Both the position numbers and the translations under genes were made by a program. A stretch of 64,000 bases of DNA from Tsukamurella pulmonis (GTDB lineage Bacteria; Actinomycetota; Actinomycetes; Mycobacteriales; Mycobacteriaceae), in NCBI RefSeq assembly GCF_900103175.1, contig NZ_FNLF01000002.1, positions 496,001-560,000 of the forward strand. The letters run 5' to 3'. The notes under the pieces were generated by a model. The model had not been told where the DNA came from. It saw nothing but the letters and a program-made list of their open reading frames with translations, and searched no databases. Numbering within the stretch: the stretch's first letter is position 1; every line of letters begins with the position of its first letter. Below, one piece after another: positions 1-11,300 of this stretch.

Positions 1-1
1 G

Positions 2-538
2 GATCGCTGGCGGATCTCGGTGCGCCGCGAGGGCGAGGTCTCGTCGCATCTGCACGAGTACGCCTTCGAGGGCGACGTGCTGCAGGTGTCCCATCCGTTC
101 GGCGACGTCTACCTCGACAGTGATCCGGCGACGCCGCTGCTGCTCGCCTCGGCGGGCATCGGCATCACCCCGGTGCTGGGGATGCTCTACGCGCTCGAGG
201 CGGAGCAGCAGGGGCGCGCGGTCACCGTCGTCCACGCCGACCGCACCCGCGCGACGCACGCCCATCGTGCCGAGCTCGCCGAGCTCGTCGGGCGGATCCC
301 GGACGCCCGGCTGATCACCTACTACGATCGGCTGCCCGAGGGATACCCGCTGGGCGACGGCGAGCGCCGCGGGCGGATCGACCTGCGCGACATCGATGTT
401 CCGGCGGATGCGAACATCTACCTCTGCGGGCCCCAGCCGTTCATGACCGCACTCGGCGGCCAGCTCGCGGCGGCCGAGGTGGCGCCGGAGCGGATCTACG
501 CGGAGGCCTTCACTCCGGTCTCGCCCGTGAGTGCGTGA
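2..538 (+). CDS. Flavohemoprotein-like / FNR-type oxidoreductase, C-terminal part
   Basis: This gene enters from the left edge, and only its last 178 codons are visible, in the frame starting at base 2. It carries the reductase half of a ferredoxin-NADP-reductase fold. An RISVRREG strand is followed by PFGDVYLD, then the nucleotide-binding loop LLLASAGIGITPVLGML and the terminal YLCGPQPFM motif that closes the NAD(P)H site. This order is typical of flavohemoglobins (NO dioxygenases) and of other FAD/NAD(P)H reductases that feed an iron centre. The N-terminal globin or other partner domain is outside the window, so flavohemoprotein is a likely but unproven reading. Its end overlaps the 3' end of the convergent MocR gene by 29 bases. 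Confidence 0.75.
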   Translation, partial: DRWRISVRREGEVSSHLHEYAFEGDVLQVSHPFGDVYLDSDPATPLLLASAGIGITPVLGMLYALEAEQQGRAVTVVHADRTRATHAHRAELAELVGRIPDARLITYYDRLPEGYPLGDGERRGRIDLRDIDVPADANIYLCGPQPFMTALGGQLAAAEVAPERIYAEAFTPVSPVSA

Positions 539-1934
539 TCGACTCCTCGAGGATGCGCGCCGCCTCCGGGAAGCGTTCGGGCTGCGGTCCGGCGTAGGCC
601 AGGCGAAGGTGGTTGCCCGTCGGCTCCGCGGGGAACCATTCGTCGCCGGAGCCCACGACGAGCCCGGCGCGCCGGCAGTCGTCGACGACGGTGCCGAGGT
701 CGACCTCCTCGGGCAGGCGCGCCCACAGGGCGAGTCCGCCGCGCGGGACCGCGTCGATCGCGACCGACGGGGCCTCCTCGCGCAGGGAACGCAACAGCAG
801 GTCGCGCCGCTCGCCGAGGCTGTGCGCCAGGCGGCGCAGGTGCGTCCGCCACGCCGGGGCGGTGACCACGTCGAGCGCCACGGCCTGCAGCACGCCGCTG
901 ACGTACATCGCGTCCGCCTGCGTGTCGGCGAGGATGCGGTCGCGGGCCGGCCCGCGGGCGATCACCGCCGCCACCCGCACCGCTGGCGCCACGCTCTTGC
1001 TCAGCGAGCGGATGTAGACCACGTGGCCGTCGTCGTCCCGCGCGGCGAGGGGCGCGGGCGCCGCGTCGATGCCGAAGTCGCGGGCGTAGTCGTCCTCGAT
1101 GAGGAAGGCCCCCGCGGTGCGCACGGCGCCGAGGACCGCCGCCGCGCGGTCCGCGTCCCACACGGCCCCGGTCGGACTGGCGAACGTGGGCTGCGCGTAG
1201 AACGCACGTGCGCCCGTCTCCGCCAGCACCCGGCGCACGACGTCCGGATCCGGGCCCGACGGTCCGCTCGGAACGGGGACGACCTCGACGCCCGCCTGCT
1301 CCGCCGCCAGGATCGCGCCCCAGTAGGTGGGCGATTCCATCACCAACGGTCGCCCCGTGCCGACGAGCGCGCGGAACGCCGTGAGCAGTGCGCCCTGACT
1401 CCCGGGGGTGATGACCACGTCCCGGGCTCCGACGGGGCCGATACCCGCCGGTGTGAGGGCCGCCAGCTCCGCCGCGAACCACGACCGCAGTTCAATGACG
1501 CCGGCGATGGGTGGCCGGCCGAGCAACGACTCGCTGCGGGATGCGCGCGCCAGAGCCGGCCGCACGAGTCGTTCCGGTAGCAGCTCGCGCGCCGGGTAGC
1601 CGGAGTGCAGGCCGATGGCGTCACCGTCCGAGGGCTGCAGCGCGGTGGGCGCGGCGGGGGTGCGTCGGCCCGAGGCGCCCAGCGCGGCGGTCTGCCAGCT
1701 GAAATCGACCGCGCGTGTCGCCCGCTCGACGCGAGCGAAAGTGCCGACACCAGGCCTGGTTTCGACTTCTCCGAGCGCAGTGAGGGAGCGCAGTGCCTGC
1801 TGCACCGTGACCGGGCTGACCCGATGTTCGGCGACGAGGGCCCGCGTCGACGGCAGCTTGGAACCGGGCGGAGATGCGGCGATCCACCCGCGCAGCGCTG
1901 TCGTCAGCCGCGCGCTACTGCTATCGTCAGACAT
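510..1934 (-). CDS. MocR-type regulator (GntR HTH plus aminotransferase domain)
   Basis: The 474-residue protein starts MSDDSSSARL. Residues 1-75 form a GntR winged helix (GSKLPSTRALVAEHRVSPVTV), and the remainder is a fold-type I PLP aminotransferase domain, with EDDYARDFG and the PLP-lysine motif SLSKS. MocR proteins usually bind PLP as a ligand and control nearby transport or PLP genes. The divergent EamA exporter is the obvious target. The reading frame stays open upstream, but this ATG gives the expected N terminus. The ATG at 1934-1932 shares two bases with the exporter's ATG, and an imperfect inverted repeat surrounds both. The effector ligand cannot be told from sequence. Confidence 0.88.
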   Translation of the reverse strand: MSDDSSSARLTTALRGWIAASPPGSKLPSTRALVAEHRVSPVTVQQALRSLTALGEVETRPGVGTFARVERATRAVDFSWQTAALGASGRRTPAAPTALQPSDGDAIGLHSGYPARELLPERLVRPALARASRSESLLGRPPIAGVIELRSWFAAELAALTPAGIGPVGARDVVITPGSQGALLTAFRALVGTGRPLVMESPTYWGAILAAEQAGVEVVPVPSGPSGPDPDVVRRVLAETGARAFYAQPTFASPTGAVWDADRAAAVLGAVRTAGAFLIEDDYARDFGIDAAPAPLAARDDDGHVVYIRSLSKSVAPAVRVAAVIARGPARDRILADTQADAMYVSGVLQAVALDVVTAPAWRTHLRRLAHSLGERRDLLLRSLREEAPSVAIDAVPRGGLALWARLPEEVDLGTVVDDCRRAGLVVGSGDEWFPAEPTGNHLRLAYAGPQPERFPEAARILEESITHSRARPE

Positions 1935-1950
1935 GAAAGACAATGATAGC
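1922..1950. promoter_or_regulatory. Inverted repeat over the divergent MocR/EamA start codons
   Basis: The arms are TATCGT-like and ATGATA-like (about 6 of 7 positions symmetrical in CTATCGT / ATGATAG) and bracket the overlapping start codons of the two divergent genes. A MocR protein binding here would cover both translation starts and probably both promoters. The role as operator is inferred from position. Confidence 0.4.
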
Positions 1951-2853
1951 GCTACTCTCACCAGGCCGTCAGTGATACCGGAGTCGACTCCGGCACGGGC
2001 GGGCCTGCTCTGGGGTCTGCTGGGCGTGCTCGCCTTCTCGTTCACGGTGCCCTTCACCCGTCTCGCGGTCGCCGACGGCGGCCTCGATCCGCTGTTCGTC
2101 GGCACCGGTCGCGCCGTGGTCGCCGCCCTGCTCGCGGGGACGGCCCTCGTCGTGACCGGGCAGGCGCTGCCGCAGGGGAGGCAATGGCTCCGCGTGGGCG
2201 TCGTCGCGCTCGGCGTGGTGGTCGGGTTCCCCGTTCTCACCTCGTTCGCGCTCACGAGCTCGTCCGCCTCGCACGGGGCCGTGGTGATCGCGCTCCTGCC
2301 CGCCGCCACCGCCGTCGTGGCCGTCCGGCGGGTCGGCGAGCGACCGCGCCCCGCCTTCTGGTGCGCCGCCGCGATCGGGGCCGTGTGCGCCGTGGCCTTC
2401 GCCGTGGTGCAGGGCGGCGGCCCCGGTTCGGTGCAGCCGTCCGACCTGCTGCTGTTCGGCGCGGTCGTCGCGGCGGCGATCGGATACGCCGAGGGCGGCC
2501 TGCTCGCGCGGGAACTCGGTGCCTGGCAGACCATCTCGTGGGCCCTCGTGGTCGCGTCGCCGGTCATGCTGGCGCTGACCGCCTTCAGTGCGCGCGACGG
2601 AGTCTCGGGAACAGTCGCCGGCTGGTGGGCCTTCGCCTACCTCGGCGTGGTCAGCATGTTCCTGGGCTTCTTCGCCTGGTACCGCGGCCTCGCGATCGGC
2701 CCGATGGCCACCGTGAGCCAGGTCCAGCTGGCCCAGCCCGTCTTCGGGATTGCCTGGGCGGCACTCCTGCTGGGCGAACCGATCGGGTGGTCGACGGTGC
2801 TCGGCGGCGTCGCCGTCATCGTCGCCGCCACCCTCGCCGTCCGCACCCGCTGA
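1933..2853 (+). CDS. EamA/DMT-family membrane exporter
   Basis: The 306-residue protein has about ten hydrophobic helices in two homologous halves, as expected of the drug/metabolite transporter superfamily (RhaT/EamA/YdcZ type). The first helix begins ARAGLLWGLLGVLAFSF; the second half contains YLGVVSMFLGFFAWYRGLAIGP, and the late helix LAQPVFGIAWAALLLGEPI is typical of EamA repeats. The ATG at 1933 overlaps the divergent MocR start; a GTG at 1972 in the same frame is the only plausible alternative, and neither has a good ribosome-binding site. It probably exports an amino acid or small metabolite under MocR control. The substrate is unknown. Confidence 0.85.
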   Translation: MKDNDSATLTRPSVIPESTPARAGLLWGLLGVLAFSFTVPFTRLAVADGGLDPLFVGTGRAVVAALLAGTALVVTGQALPQGRQWLRVGVVALGVVVGFPVLTSFALTSSSASHGAVVIALLPAATAVVAVRRVGERPRPAFWCAAAIGAVCAVAFAVVQGGGPGSVQPSDLLLFGAVVAAAIGYAEGGLLARELGAWQTISWALVVASPVMLALTAFSARDGVSGTVAGWWAFAYLGVVSMFLGFFAWYRGLAIGPMATVSQVQLAQPVFGIAWAALLLGEPIGWSTVLGGVAVIVAATLAVRTR

Positions 2854-2916
2854 TCCCCCGGGGCCCCGCCGCCGACGCGGACGGCGATCCTTGACAGCCG
2901 GCGGGAGAGGTGGAAG

Positions 2917-2949
2917 TGACGGGTGGGTGTGCGCCACACCCACCCGTCA
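2917..2949. terminator. Perfect 15-bp hairpin, bidirectional terminator
   Basis: TGACGGGTGGGTGTG at 2917-2931 pairs perfectly with 2935-2949 across a CGC loop. It lies between the convergent exporter and leuA genes and can serve both strands. There is no U-tract, as is usual in high-GC actinobacteria. Confidence 0.8.
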
Positions 2950-2962
2950 TGACCCGAGGACC

Positions 2963-4890
<1,928 letters not shown>

Positions 4891-4940
4891 GGCGCTGCCG
4901 CGACTGCACGGCTCAACCCGCGACGGGGAGCCGGTCTGGA

Positions 4941-4985
4941 TCAGACCCCGCCGCGGCAACCGAGGAGAAGAGCGCGCCACTGCAC
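4941..4985 (-). CDS. Candidate leuA leader peptide (14 aa, three consecutive Leu)
   Basis: The mini-ORF reads VQWRALLLGCRGGV from a GTG at 4985 and contains three consecutive leucine codons (CTT CTC CTC), none of them the CTG favoured elsewhere in the window. A -10-like TACATT (4997-4992) ends six bases before the GTG, so the transcript would be leaderless and begin with the peptide. It stops about 110 bases before leuA, and potential stem-loops fill the gap. A longer in-frame GTG at 5003 exists but would lie upstream of the proposed promoter. Leucine starvation would stall ribosomes on the Leu run. Confidence 0.55.
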   Translation of the reverse strand: MQWRALLLGCRGGV

Positions 4986-4991
4986 GGTTCG

Positions 4992-4997
4992 AATGTA
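4992..4997 (-). promoter_or_regulatory. -10 element for the leuA leader (TACATT)
   Basis: TACATT on the minus strand is followed by six bases and then the GTG of the leader peptide, the spacing expected of a leaderless actinobacterial transcript. No convincing -35 is visible. Confidence 0.45.
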
Positions 4998-5103
4998 GCG
5001 CACGAGCGCGGGGGCCGCTGCCGGACGCCCTCGATGGCGCACTCCGCGAGTCTCCGCGGGCCGCTCCGGGAATGGCGGAACGGGCGGTTCCGGGGTGTGA
5101 TCT

Positions 5104-5116
5104 AGAACACGTTCTG
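5104..5116. promoter_or_regulatory. Palindrome AGAACACGTTCTG (copy 1)
   Basis: AGAAC-AC-GTTCT lies in the divergent region between the leuA leader and the peptide synthetase. An identical 13-mer occurs at 63270-63282, in another divergent intergenic region. The AAC-N2-GTT core resembles TetR-type (KstR-like) operators; the regulator is unknown. Confidence 0.35.
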
Positions 5117-5298
5117 ACTCGGCGGGACCGCGATGCAAGTTACTGCAATGTTTGATCATGAATTCAAAGCTGAGCATCGCGGCGCAGAACGTCAGAGAAA
5201 CCGCAGGATGGCACATCCCCAGTGAACATTCTTCTGTAGCAACCGTTCGACCTGCGATGTTTCTGTGAGCTTCGCTCACGGGAAGTCCTATTGAAGAT
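5117..5298. other. Non-coding, locally AT-richer upstream region of the synthetase
   Basis: This stretch holds no convincing ORF. It is visibly less GC-rich than its surroundings (for example around TTTGATCATGAATTCAAAG at 5152-5170). It contains a 6-bp hairpin GTGAGC-TTC-GCTCAC at 5265-5279 and the left copy of the GCAACCGTT...TGCGAT repeat at 5239-5258. It is best read as regulatory DNA for the synthetase operon. Confidence 0.6.
5239..5258 (+). repeat. Direct repeat GCAACCGTT-N5-TGCGAT, left copy
   Basis: The sequence gcaaccgtt, five bases, then tgcgat recurs at 5339-5359 with a six-base gap, 100 bp downstream and next to the probable start of the synthetase transcript. Repeated regulator-binding sites are the simplest explanation. 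Confidence 0.5.
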
Positions 5299-5299
5299 G

Positions 5300-5329
5300 T
5301 TGCAATTCCAACGTCGCGCTCCCTACAAT
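5300..5329 (+). promoter_or_regulatory. Probable promoter of the synthetase operon (TTGCAA-N18-TACAAT)
   Basis: The -35-like TTGCAA (5300-5305) and -10-like TACAAT (5324-5329) are 18 bases apart, predicting transcription from about 5336 and a 45-base leader. An 8-bp inverted repeat, GTTGCAAT (5299-5306) and ATTGCAAC (5336-5343), brackets the promoter exactly, with one arm on the -35 and the other on the start site. Confidence 0.6.
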
Positions 5330-5338
5330 TCTGCGATT

Positions 5339-5359
5339 GCAACCGTTGTGTGTTGCGAT
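5339..5359 (+). repeat. Direct repeat GCAACCGTT-N6-TGCGAT, right copy
   Basis: This is the second copy of the element at 5239-5258. It lies just downstream of the predicted transcription start and overlaps the right arm of the inverted repeat around the promoter. Confidence 0.5.
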
Positions 5360-5380
5360 CGTTACGCAGAGGAGAGCTAG

Positions 5381-8300
5381 GTGGACCACGTGGTGCACTC
5401 CCTGACCGGAGCCCAGTACGGAATGTGGCTCGGTCAGCAGATGTCCCCGGACGTCGCGTACACCGTGGCGCAATACGTCGACATCCGCGGTCCGTTCGAC
5501 GTCGCGACCATGCAGCGGGCCACCCGCGAGGCCAGCGACGAGTTCCTCTCCCCGTTCCTGCGCGTCGAGGTCGACGAGTCCGGCTCGCCGGTGCAGCGGC
5601 TCGACCGCTCGATCGACGCCGCCGCCCAGGTCATCGACCTGGGCCTGGCCGATCTGCCCGAGGACCAGCGGATCGACGCCGCCGTCGCCTGGATGCGCGC
5701 CGAGTACTCGCGGCCGATCGACATGGCGACCGACGAGCTCATCATCAACCGCCTGATCCACGTCGCCGACGATCGCTGGCTCTGGTACGCGCGCGCTCAC
5801 CACGTGGTCATCGACGGCTACGGCGCCTCGATCCTGCAGCGCCGCGTCGCCGAGCTCTACACCGCGCACGCCACCGGCGCCGAGACGCCGCCGCTCAAGC
5901 CCGCCCCGCTGACGCCCGAGGGCTTCGTCGTCTCCGAGGACAAGTACCTGGCCTCGGCGCGCTCGGACGGTGACGCCGAGTACTGGTCCGAGGTGGTCGC
6001 GACCCTGCCCGAGGCGGCCGGCCTGAGCCGCGTGGTCGCGGCGCCGTCGAGCCTGAATCTGCGCCGCAACGGCGACCCCAGCGCCGAGGCGGGGGCCCGG
6101 CTCGAGGCAGCGGCCGAGCGCCTGGGCACCAACCGCACCGGCCTCGTGATCGCGGCCTTCGGCGCGTACGTGGCCGCGGTCTCGGGCCGCGAGCAGGTCT
6201 CGCTCTCGGTGCCCGTCGCGGCCCGCACCACCGCCGCGCTGCGCGGCTCCACCGGCATGACGGCCAACGTGCTGCCCGTGCCGGTGCGCGCCGGCTCCGG
6301 GGCCACCGTCTCCGACATCATCGACGGCACCGGCCTCGACCTGCGCAACGGGCTGCGGCACCAGCTCTATCCCGCCGCCCGTATGGAGGCGCCCACGCTG
6401 CGCGAGGGCGTCGTCGGTTCCACCTTCGGCGACACCATCAACATCATGATGTTCTCGTCGGCGCTCACCCTGGGCGAGGCGGCCGGCACGCTGAACCTGC
6501 TGACGTCCGGGCCGGCCGAGGACGTGGCCGTCACCGTCTACGAGTCCGAACAGGGCGCGCTGCGGATCGACATGGAGGCCAACCCGGCGACCTACACCGT
6601 CGCCGATCTGGACGCGCACTACGTGCGGTTCATGGAGTACCTCGAGCGCTTCGCCGCCGCATCCGGCGGGACGCCGCTGTCCGCCCTGACGGTCGCCACC
6701 GCCGCCGAGACCGCGGACTGGACCCGCTTCGCCGGTGCGGCACCGGGCGCACCCGCGGCCGCCGGCCCGTCCGTCCCGATGCCCGAGCTGCTGCGCCGCG
6801 TCGCCGCCGCGGAGCCCGAGCGGATCGCCGTCGTCGACGGTGACCGCAGCATCACCTACGCCGAGCTGGACCGCTACAGCGATCGGCTGGCGCGGTACCT
6901 GATGACCGTCGGTGCGGCGCCCGAGGAGCGCGTCGCCCTGCGCATCCCGCGTTCGCTCGAATCCGTGATCGCCGTGTGGGCGGTGGCGAAGACCGGCGCG
7001 GCCTTCGTGCCGATCGACCCGAAGTTGCCCGCCGAGCGCGCCGAGCACATCGCCACGGCGGCGGCGCCGGTCGCCACGCTGACCCCGGCGGACCTCGCGC
7101 GCGTGTGGGGACCCGGTGCGAACGCCGGTGCCAGCGATGCGGATTGGCCGGCCATCGACCTCGCGAACCCCGCCTACCTGATCTTCACCTCCGGTTCGAC
7201 CGGCCGCCCGAAGGGCGTCAGCGTCACCCACACCGGCCTGTCGAGCCTCGCGGCCGAGCTGGTCCGCTCGCACGGCCTGGCCGAGGGCTCGCGCGTCATG
7301 CACTTCGTCTCGCCGGGCTTCGACGCCTCGGTGCTCGAACTGCTCATGGCCGTCGGCAGCGCCTCGACACTCGTGGTGGTGCCGCCGGACGTCTACGGCG
7401 GCGAGGAACTCGAGGAGATCCTCGCGCAGAGCGAGGTCAACGGCGGATTCATCACGCCCGCAGCGGTCGCCACGCTGGATCCGGCGAAGCTGCCCGCGCT
7501 CACCTCCCTCGGCGTCGGCGGCGACACGGTGCCGCAGGCCCTCGTCGACAAGTGGGCGGGCAACGGGCGCACGCTCGTCAACGTCTACGGACCGACCGAG
7601 ACCACGATCGCCGTCACCCTCGGCGCGCTGCGGGCCGAGGCTCCCGTGCGCCTGGGCGGACCGATCCCCGGCACCCGGCTCTACGTTCTCGACTCGGAGC
7701 TGCGGCCCGCCCCCGCCGGTGTCCCGGGCGAGCTCTACATCTCCGGCCCGGGCATCGCCCGCGGCTACCACGGCAACCCGGTGCTCACCGCGGAGCGCTT
7801 CGTGGCCAACCCCTTCGAGGCCGACGGTGCCCGCATGTACCGCTCCGGCGACCTCGTGCGCTGGGACGTCGACGGCACGCTCGAGTTCCTCGGTCGCGTG
7901 GACTCGCAGGTGAAGCTGCGCGGGTTCCGCATCGAACTCGGCGAGATCGACGCGGCAGTCATGCGCGTGCCCGGCACCGAGCGCGCCGTCACCGTCGTCC
8001 TCGGCGACGACACAGCGACCGCGGAACTGGTCACCTACGTGACCGGCACCGCGGAGACCGGCACGATCTCCGCGAGCATCGCGGCGGAACTGCCCGCCTA
8101 CATGGTTCCGGCGCACATCGTTCCGCTCGGCGAGTTCCCGCTCACCGTCAACGGCAAGGTCGATCACAAGCAACTCCCGCAGCCCGAGCGCGCCGCGGTC
8201 ACCGTGATCACCGGGCGCGGCCCGAAGACCGACGCCGAGAAGCTCGTCGCGGAGGCCTTCGCCGAGGTGATCCCGGGCGTGACGAAGGACGACCTCAACG

Positions 8301-11300
8301 TCGCCACCACGCTCTTCGACCTCGGCGGCAACTCCCTGTCCGCCACCCGCATCGCCGCCCGGCTCGGCTCGGCGACCGGCACTCGCGTGAGCGTGGCGAC
8401 GGTCTTCGCCAATCCGACCGTCGAGGGTCTCGCCGCCGCGATCGGCGGCGCGCCCGTGCCCGCCGCGGCGCTCGCGCCCGCGACGGAGGCGGTCGTCGCC
8501 GCGCCGGTCGCGGCCGAGCCGGAGTTCACGGCACCGTCGGATCCGGAGGAGGCGGCGGAGCTGCTCCCCGCCCAGCACCAGATGTGGGTCCGCAACCGCG
8601 TCAGTCCCGATGGCTCGTACCACATTCCGGTCGCGCTGCACCTGCGCGGCGACGTGGACGTCTCCGCCATGCGCGTCGCCCTGGGGGAGGTCGTCGCGCG
8701 GCACACCCCGCTGCGCACCGTCTACCGCAACGGCCCCACCGCCGGCGAGCCCGAGGTGCAGGTGCTGCCCGCCGGACCGAACCTCGTGCCGTTCACCGAG
8801 CGCTCCGTGACGATCGGTGAGCTGACCGACGCCGCGTCCGAGTACGCCGCCGAGCCCTTCGATCTCGCCGCCGACGTGCCGATCCGGGCGCGGATGTACC
8901 GCATCGACGATCGGCACTTCGTCCTGGTGCTGGTGATCCACCACATCGCCGCGGACGGCTGGTCGATGCTGCCGCTCGCCGGTGATCTCGCCACCGCCTA
9001 CGCCTCGCGCACGCGCGGCAAGGCGCCGAAGTTCGCACCGCTGCCGCGCACCTACACCGAGCACGCCCGCTCCTACAAGCACCGCCTGACCGGGGCGCCG
9101 CGCCAGGCGCTCGACCGGTTCTGGGCGGACGTGCTCGCCGATCCGCCGGCCGAGTCGGTGCCGCCCGCCGCGGTCCCGCGCTCCGGCGGCGTCGTCTCCG
9201 CGGCGCGTTCGATCGACACCCGCGTCGCCCCCGAGGTGTGGGCGGGCGTGGCCGGACTGGCCCGCGCGCACACCACCACGCCGTTCATCGTCGTGCATGC
9301 GGCGCTGGCGGCGGCGATCTCGCGCTTGTCGGGCCAGAGCGATCTGGTGATCGGCACCGCCGTCGCCGGTCGCGGCGAGGCCGAACTCGACGGTCTCGTC
9401 GGCATGTTCGTCAACTCGATCCCGCTGCGCACCCGGACCGTCAACGACAACACCTTCGCCCAGCATCTCGCCGCGGTCAGCCGCGGCGACCTCGACGCGC
9501 TCGACCATTCGGACCTGCCGTTCGAGTCGGTGCTGGAACTGGTGGACCCGCCGCGCGCCGCGGGCCGGCACCCGATCTTCCAGGTGATGCTCAACCAGCG
9601 CCCGTTCGACACCCAGCACTTCCCGATGGCCGGCATCGACGTCGAGGTCGTCCCCGTCGACGTGCCGATCGCCCGCTTCGATCTCGAGTTCACGCTCGGC
9701 GCCGACGGCACGATCGAGCTGCGTTACGCCTCGGAGCTCTACCGCACCGAACAGGCCGAGTCGATCCTGGACGCGCTCGTCGCGGTGCTCACCGCGGTGG
9801 GCCTCGATCCCCAGACGACGATCGACGCGCTGCCGATCATGGCGGCTGAGCGGCTCGCCGAGCTCACCCCTGTGCACGGGGTGGAGGCCGACTTCCACAC
9901 CCCGCTCGGGCAGCTCATGCGCGAGGCGGCCCGGACCTACTCCAACCGTCCCGCGATCGTCGACGGCGAGCGGGTGCTGACCTACCGCGAGCTGTACGCC
10001 GACGCCCGCAAGGTGGCCGCCGCGGTGCTGGCCGCCGGATCGCGCCCCGGTGAGGCCGTGCTCACGGACCTGCCGCGCTCCGCGGAGTCCATCACCGCGT
10101 TCTGGGGGATCACGCTCGCCGGTGCCGCGGTCGCTCCCGTGGACCCGAAGTACCCGCAGGACCGCCGCGACTACATCGCGAACGACGTGCGCGCCCGCGT
10201 GGGCGTCACCGCGACGGGCAGCGGCGTCGAGGGCGTCAACTGGGTCGCGATGGACAACCTCGACGGTGACGGTTACGACCCGCAGATCGTGCCGAACCTC
10301 GACGACGCCGCGTACGTCATCTACACCTCGGGTTCCACCGGGCAGCCGAAGGGCACCGTGGTCACCCACCGCGGCCTGGGCAACTTCGCCGAGGAGCTGC
10401 ACGTGCGCCTCCAGACCGGCGCCGACACCAAGGTGATGGCGTTCGCCTCCACGGCCTTCGACGCGACGGTGCTCGAACACCTCATGGCGATCCGTGTGGG
10501 CGCGCCGCTGGTCGTGGTGCCCTCGGGGACCACCGGTGGACGCGAACTGGAACGGATCATCGCCGAACACGGAGTGACGCACGGCTTCCTCACCCCGTCG
10601 ACCCTGGCGACCGTCGATCCCGACGCCGTCCCGACCTGGACCACCGTGCTCGCCGGCGGCGAGGCGCTGGGCCCCGGCCTGGCGAAGAAGTGGAGCGTCG
10701 GCCGGCACCTGCACAACGGCTACGGCCCGACCGAGACCACCATCATGACCGCGATCTCCGACGCGCTCTCGGGCGACGGCCGGGTGCCGATCGGCCCGCC
10801 CGTGCGCGGCCAGGGCCTGATGGTGCTCGACGACGAGCTGCGCCCGGTCCCCGTGGGCATGCCCGGCGAACTCTACGTCGCGGGACCGCAGCTGGCGCGC
10901 GGCTACCACCGGCGCCCGCAGCTGACCGCGTCCCGCTTCGTCGCGAACCCGTACGGCGCCCCCGGCGACCGGATGTACCGCACCGGCGACGTGGTGCGCT
11001 GGACCCGGAGCGACAACGGCAGGCTGATCGTCGATTTCGTGGGCCGCAACGACTTCCAGGTCAAGATCCGCGGCATCCGCATCGAGCTCGGCGAGATCGA
11101 CGCGACCATCGACACGATGCCCGGCGTGGACTTCGTCTCGACCCAGGTGCGCCCCGGCCCCGACGGTGCCCCGGCGCTCGTCGCGTACGTCAAGGGCGAC
11201 GTGGACCCGTCCGCGGTGCGCGCCCACGTGCGTACCCGGCTGCCCGGCTTCATGGTTCCCGCCGCGGTGATGATCATCGCCTCGGTGCCCATGGGCAACA

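Noticed and set aside
5104-5115. SOS (LexA) box
   Set aside because: The element is GAAC-N2-GTTC, while the actinobacterial LexA site needs a four-base centre (GAAC-N4-GTTC). No DNA-repair gene is adjacent.
5117-5380. IdeR iron box or T-box riboswitch upstream of the synthetase
   Set aside because: No TTAGGTTAG-like half-site and no T-box core sequence can be found in this stretch, despite the EntF-like domains.
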